Below the pieces are notes generated by a model that was given only the letters and a program-made list of their open reading frames with translations, was not told where the DNA came from and searched no databases. Of a DNA stretch of 64,000 nt, positions 62,171 through 64,000 are shown in pieces. The number at the start of each line of letters is the position of its first letter. Within the stretch, counting starts at the first letter, position 1. A program made the translations under genes and the position numbers. Origin of the DNA: Gadus chalcogrammus (Eukaryota > Chordata > Actinopteri > Gadiformes > Gadidae); NCBI RefSeq assembly GCF_026213295.1, contig NC_079415.1:31276015-31340014 (forward strand). Reading direction: 5' to 3'.

Positions 62171-62260
62171 TCGTTTTCATAAAAGACGGGGTGAGGGAGG
62201 GATGGTAACAGAGGGAGGCTGGGTGAGAAAAAGGGGGAGAGGAGAGTGGTGGAGGGAGGA
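62125..62260 (+). repeat. Duplicated segment, copy 1 (with 63245-63365)
   Basis: Shares GGTCTGTGTGTACTTGAG, GTTTTCAT.AAAGACGGGG and GGCTGGGTGAGAAAA with 63265-63360; about 88% alike by eye. Confidence 0.85.
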
Positions 62261-62275
62261 GATGAATTGAGGTTG

Positions 62276-62351
62276 TTAGTTCTGACAAATGCACTTATTG
62301 TAAGTGACTTTGGATAAAAGCATCGGCTAAATCCCCCAAATGTAAATGTAG
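62276..62351 (+). mobile_element. UnaL2-type LINE/SINE tail scrap
   Basis: TCTGACAAATGCACTTATTG, TAAGTGACTTT-GGATA-AAAGCATCGG, CCAAATGTAAATGTA. Confidence 0.8.
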
Positions 62352-62780
62352 TTTGAAAGCAATAGTTCAGTGTGTTGTGTGAGCTCATCTAAGGTGAGGA
62401 CTATCTTTGCCTCCTATCTTTTTACAAATTACATTGAAAGGCTGGAAATGTTTCAAGTTCCATTGCAGCAGTACCGTATTAGGTATTTCATATATAGTCC
62501 TTACTTTAGTTCATCTTGCGGTAGTGGTTTTTAACAATGCTTCATAAATGCAGAATTTGCTCTTTATTTCTCATTTATTAAAGCTTTAACGTTGCGATTA
62601 TATTAATGTGCCAGCTTAAGGAACTTAAAAGCTGGATAGGGAGAAGTTTAATGGTTGCTATGAGGAAAGGCTATTTTCAAAAGCTCTACGAAGGATACAC
62701 ACACACATGTCTCAGTAAGTATACATATATCTTTGTGTATGTACACATCGTTAGCCTCATAGCATAATATTTTCCTATTT
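62352..62780. other. No feature recognised
   Basis: AT-rich DNA. Confidence 0.4.
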
Positions 62781-63079
<299 letters not shown>

Positions 63080-63244
63080 GGGGGTGCTGTCAGAAGGCTT
63101 CTGATTACGGCGGAGGGGTTGCTAATCAGAACCGAGGGGACACGTCGCAGGGGATGCGACCAGCAAACAACAACAACGACAGTGACTGACCTCTACATGC
63201 CCTGCATACGCCTGCTTTACCTCAACGCCTGAGTCACCTCAGTG

Positions 63245-63365
63245 TGTGTCTCAGTGTGTGGCCTGTGTGTACTTGAGGGTGTGAGGGTACGTTTTCATGA
63301 AAGACGGGGTGAGGGAGAGATGGTAAGAGAAGGCGGCTGGGTGAGAAAAGGGGGAGAGGAGAACA
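63245..63365 (+). repeat. Duplicated segment, copy 2
   Basis: See copy 1 at 62125-62260. The two flank the inverted repeat and the CT array. Confidence 0.85.
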
Positions 63366-64000
63366 GGAGTGTCGCTCGCAATTTAAGACATTCGGGGCTC
63401 TATAGCCCAGAAGTTTGCGTCCTTTTAAAACGGGGGTTCGGGCTGATGAACATGCAATTGCAACGTAGTTTGAGAAGTAAAGGAAAGACCAATCGTCATG
63501 TCTGACTCACGTCGGGGCAGGCCCACTGAGTAGGTTATTGTTTCCGTTAAGGATAGGGAAGTGCACCACATACACCAGCAGCCAAAATGAGACAGTAGAA
63601 AAGACTGTAGCCAAATAGTAATGCGCCTACCCGATGTCAAGTGGACCGGGTTGAATTCACTCTGCGCGGGTCTCCTGAATCTGTGCAAACTAGAGCAGCA
63701 CTACACCGCAATATCGACGTGATGCGCTATGCATAGGGAATCAAATTTGCAACATTTTGCAACAAATGATTCTAAATCTGCCCATAAATGTACAAGTCAG
63801 AATTTTGCGTTTTTCACTGGCTACAATATTGCATCTGTTAGTTGTCAAATTTGCTGAACGAAATGTTAAACTTTAATAATTGTTCATACTCAACTTATAT
63901 GGTCCATTTATTTAAACCCTCAACAGCATAACCATACAGCTTCGCCACATCGACGGGAAAACACGGGGCACGCAAAGTACATCCATGGAATCAGCCGTTC
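63366..64000. other. No feature recognised
   Basis: Unique-looking DNA to the window end. Confidence 0.4.

Overview
This is eukaryotic, almost certainly teleost fish, DNA, and I find no intact host protein-coding gene in it. The evidence is the repeat content: Tx1-like and L1-like LINE remnants, an L2-clade LINE 3' end, tRNA-derived SINEs whose 3' tail carries the CGCTTT-GGATA-AAAGCG hairpin known from eel UnaL2, many hAT-type elements, LTR elements, and an exceptional load of long (CA)n, (CT)n and (GGT)n arrays. Such microsatellite density recalls cod-like (gadiform) genomes; that taxonomic guess is inference only. Nearly all long open frames here are (CA)n, (CT)n or (GGT)n read through.

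Layout. 0.7-2.7 kb: an LTR element with two about 400-bp LTRs and a polypurine tract whose 1.2-kb interior has no gag or pol. It reads instead as a frameshifted coiled-coil mosaic resembling the presynaptic scaffold ERC/ELKS and the nuclear scaffold factor SAFB, which looks like capture of host mRNA. 3.7-5.3 kb: degraded LINE pieces. 5.4-9.5 kb: microsatellites. 9.85-16.7 kb: two same-orientation, rearranged Tx1-like LINEs (minus strand), both lacking the RT catalytic core. 16.7-25.4 kb: an 8.7-kb transposon with 1.3-kb inverted arms and a perfect 7-bp target duplication (TTCAGGC), inserted in the 5' part of the second Tx1 copy. The rest of that Tx1 copy's 5' end resumes at 25.41 kb, so the insertion is unusually well proven. 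It carries about 6 kb of cargo, including strong hairpins, and resembles a composite transposon.

25.6-45 kb: SINEs, an L2-clade LINE 3' end, a 1.3-kb (GGT)-rich minisatellite that stays open for 333 codons, CT and CCT tracts, a hAT element with a perfect 8-bp duplication (38.1-38.9 kb), more SINEs and a further hAT-like MITE. 45-64 kb: an LTR with the start of a gag-like frame, a 37-bp minisatellite, a symmetric CATA/CA/CATA array, a LINE 3' end, nested MITEs, a minus-strand SINE, a solo LTR with a perfect 5-bp duplication (58.55-59.08 kb), and a kilobase-scale GT array that switches to CA.

There is no operon or pathway to describe. The relations between features are those of nested mobile elements: hosts, inserts, and non-autonomous parasites with their LINE partners.
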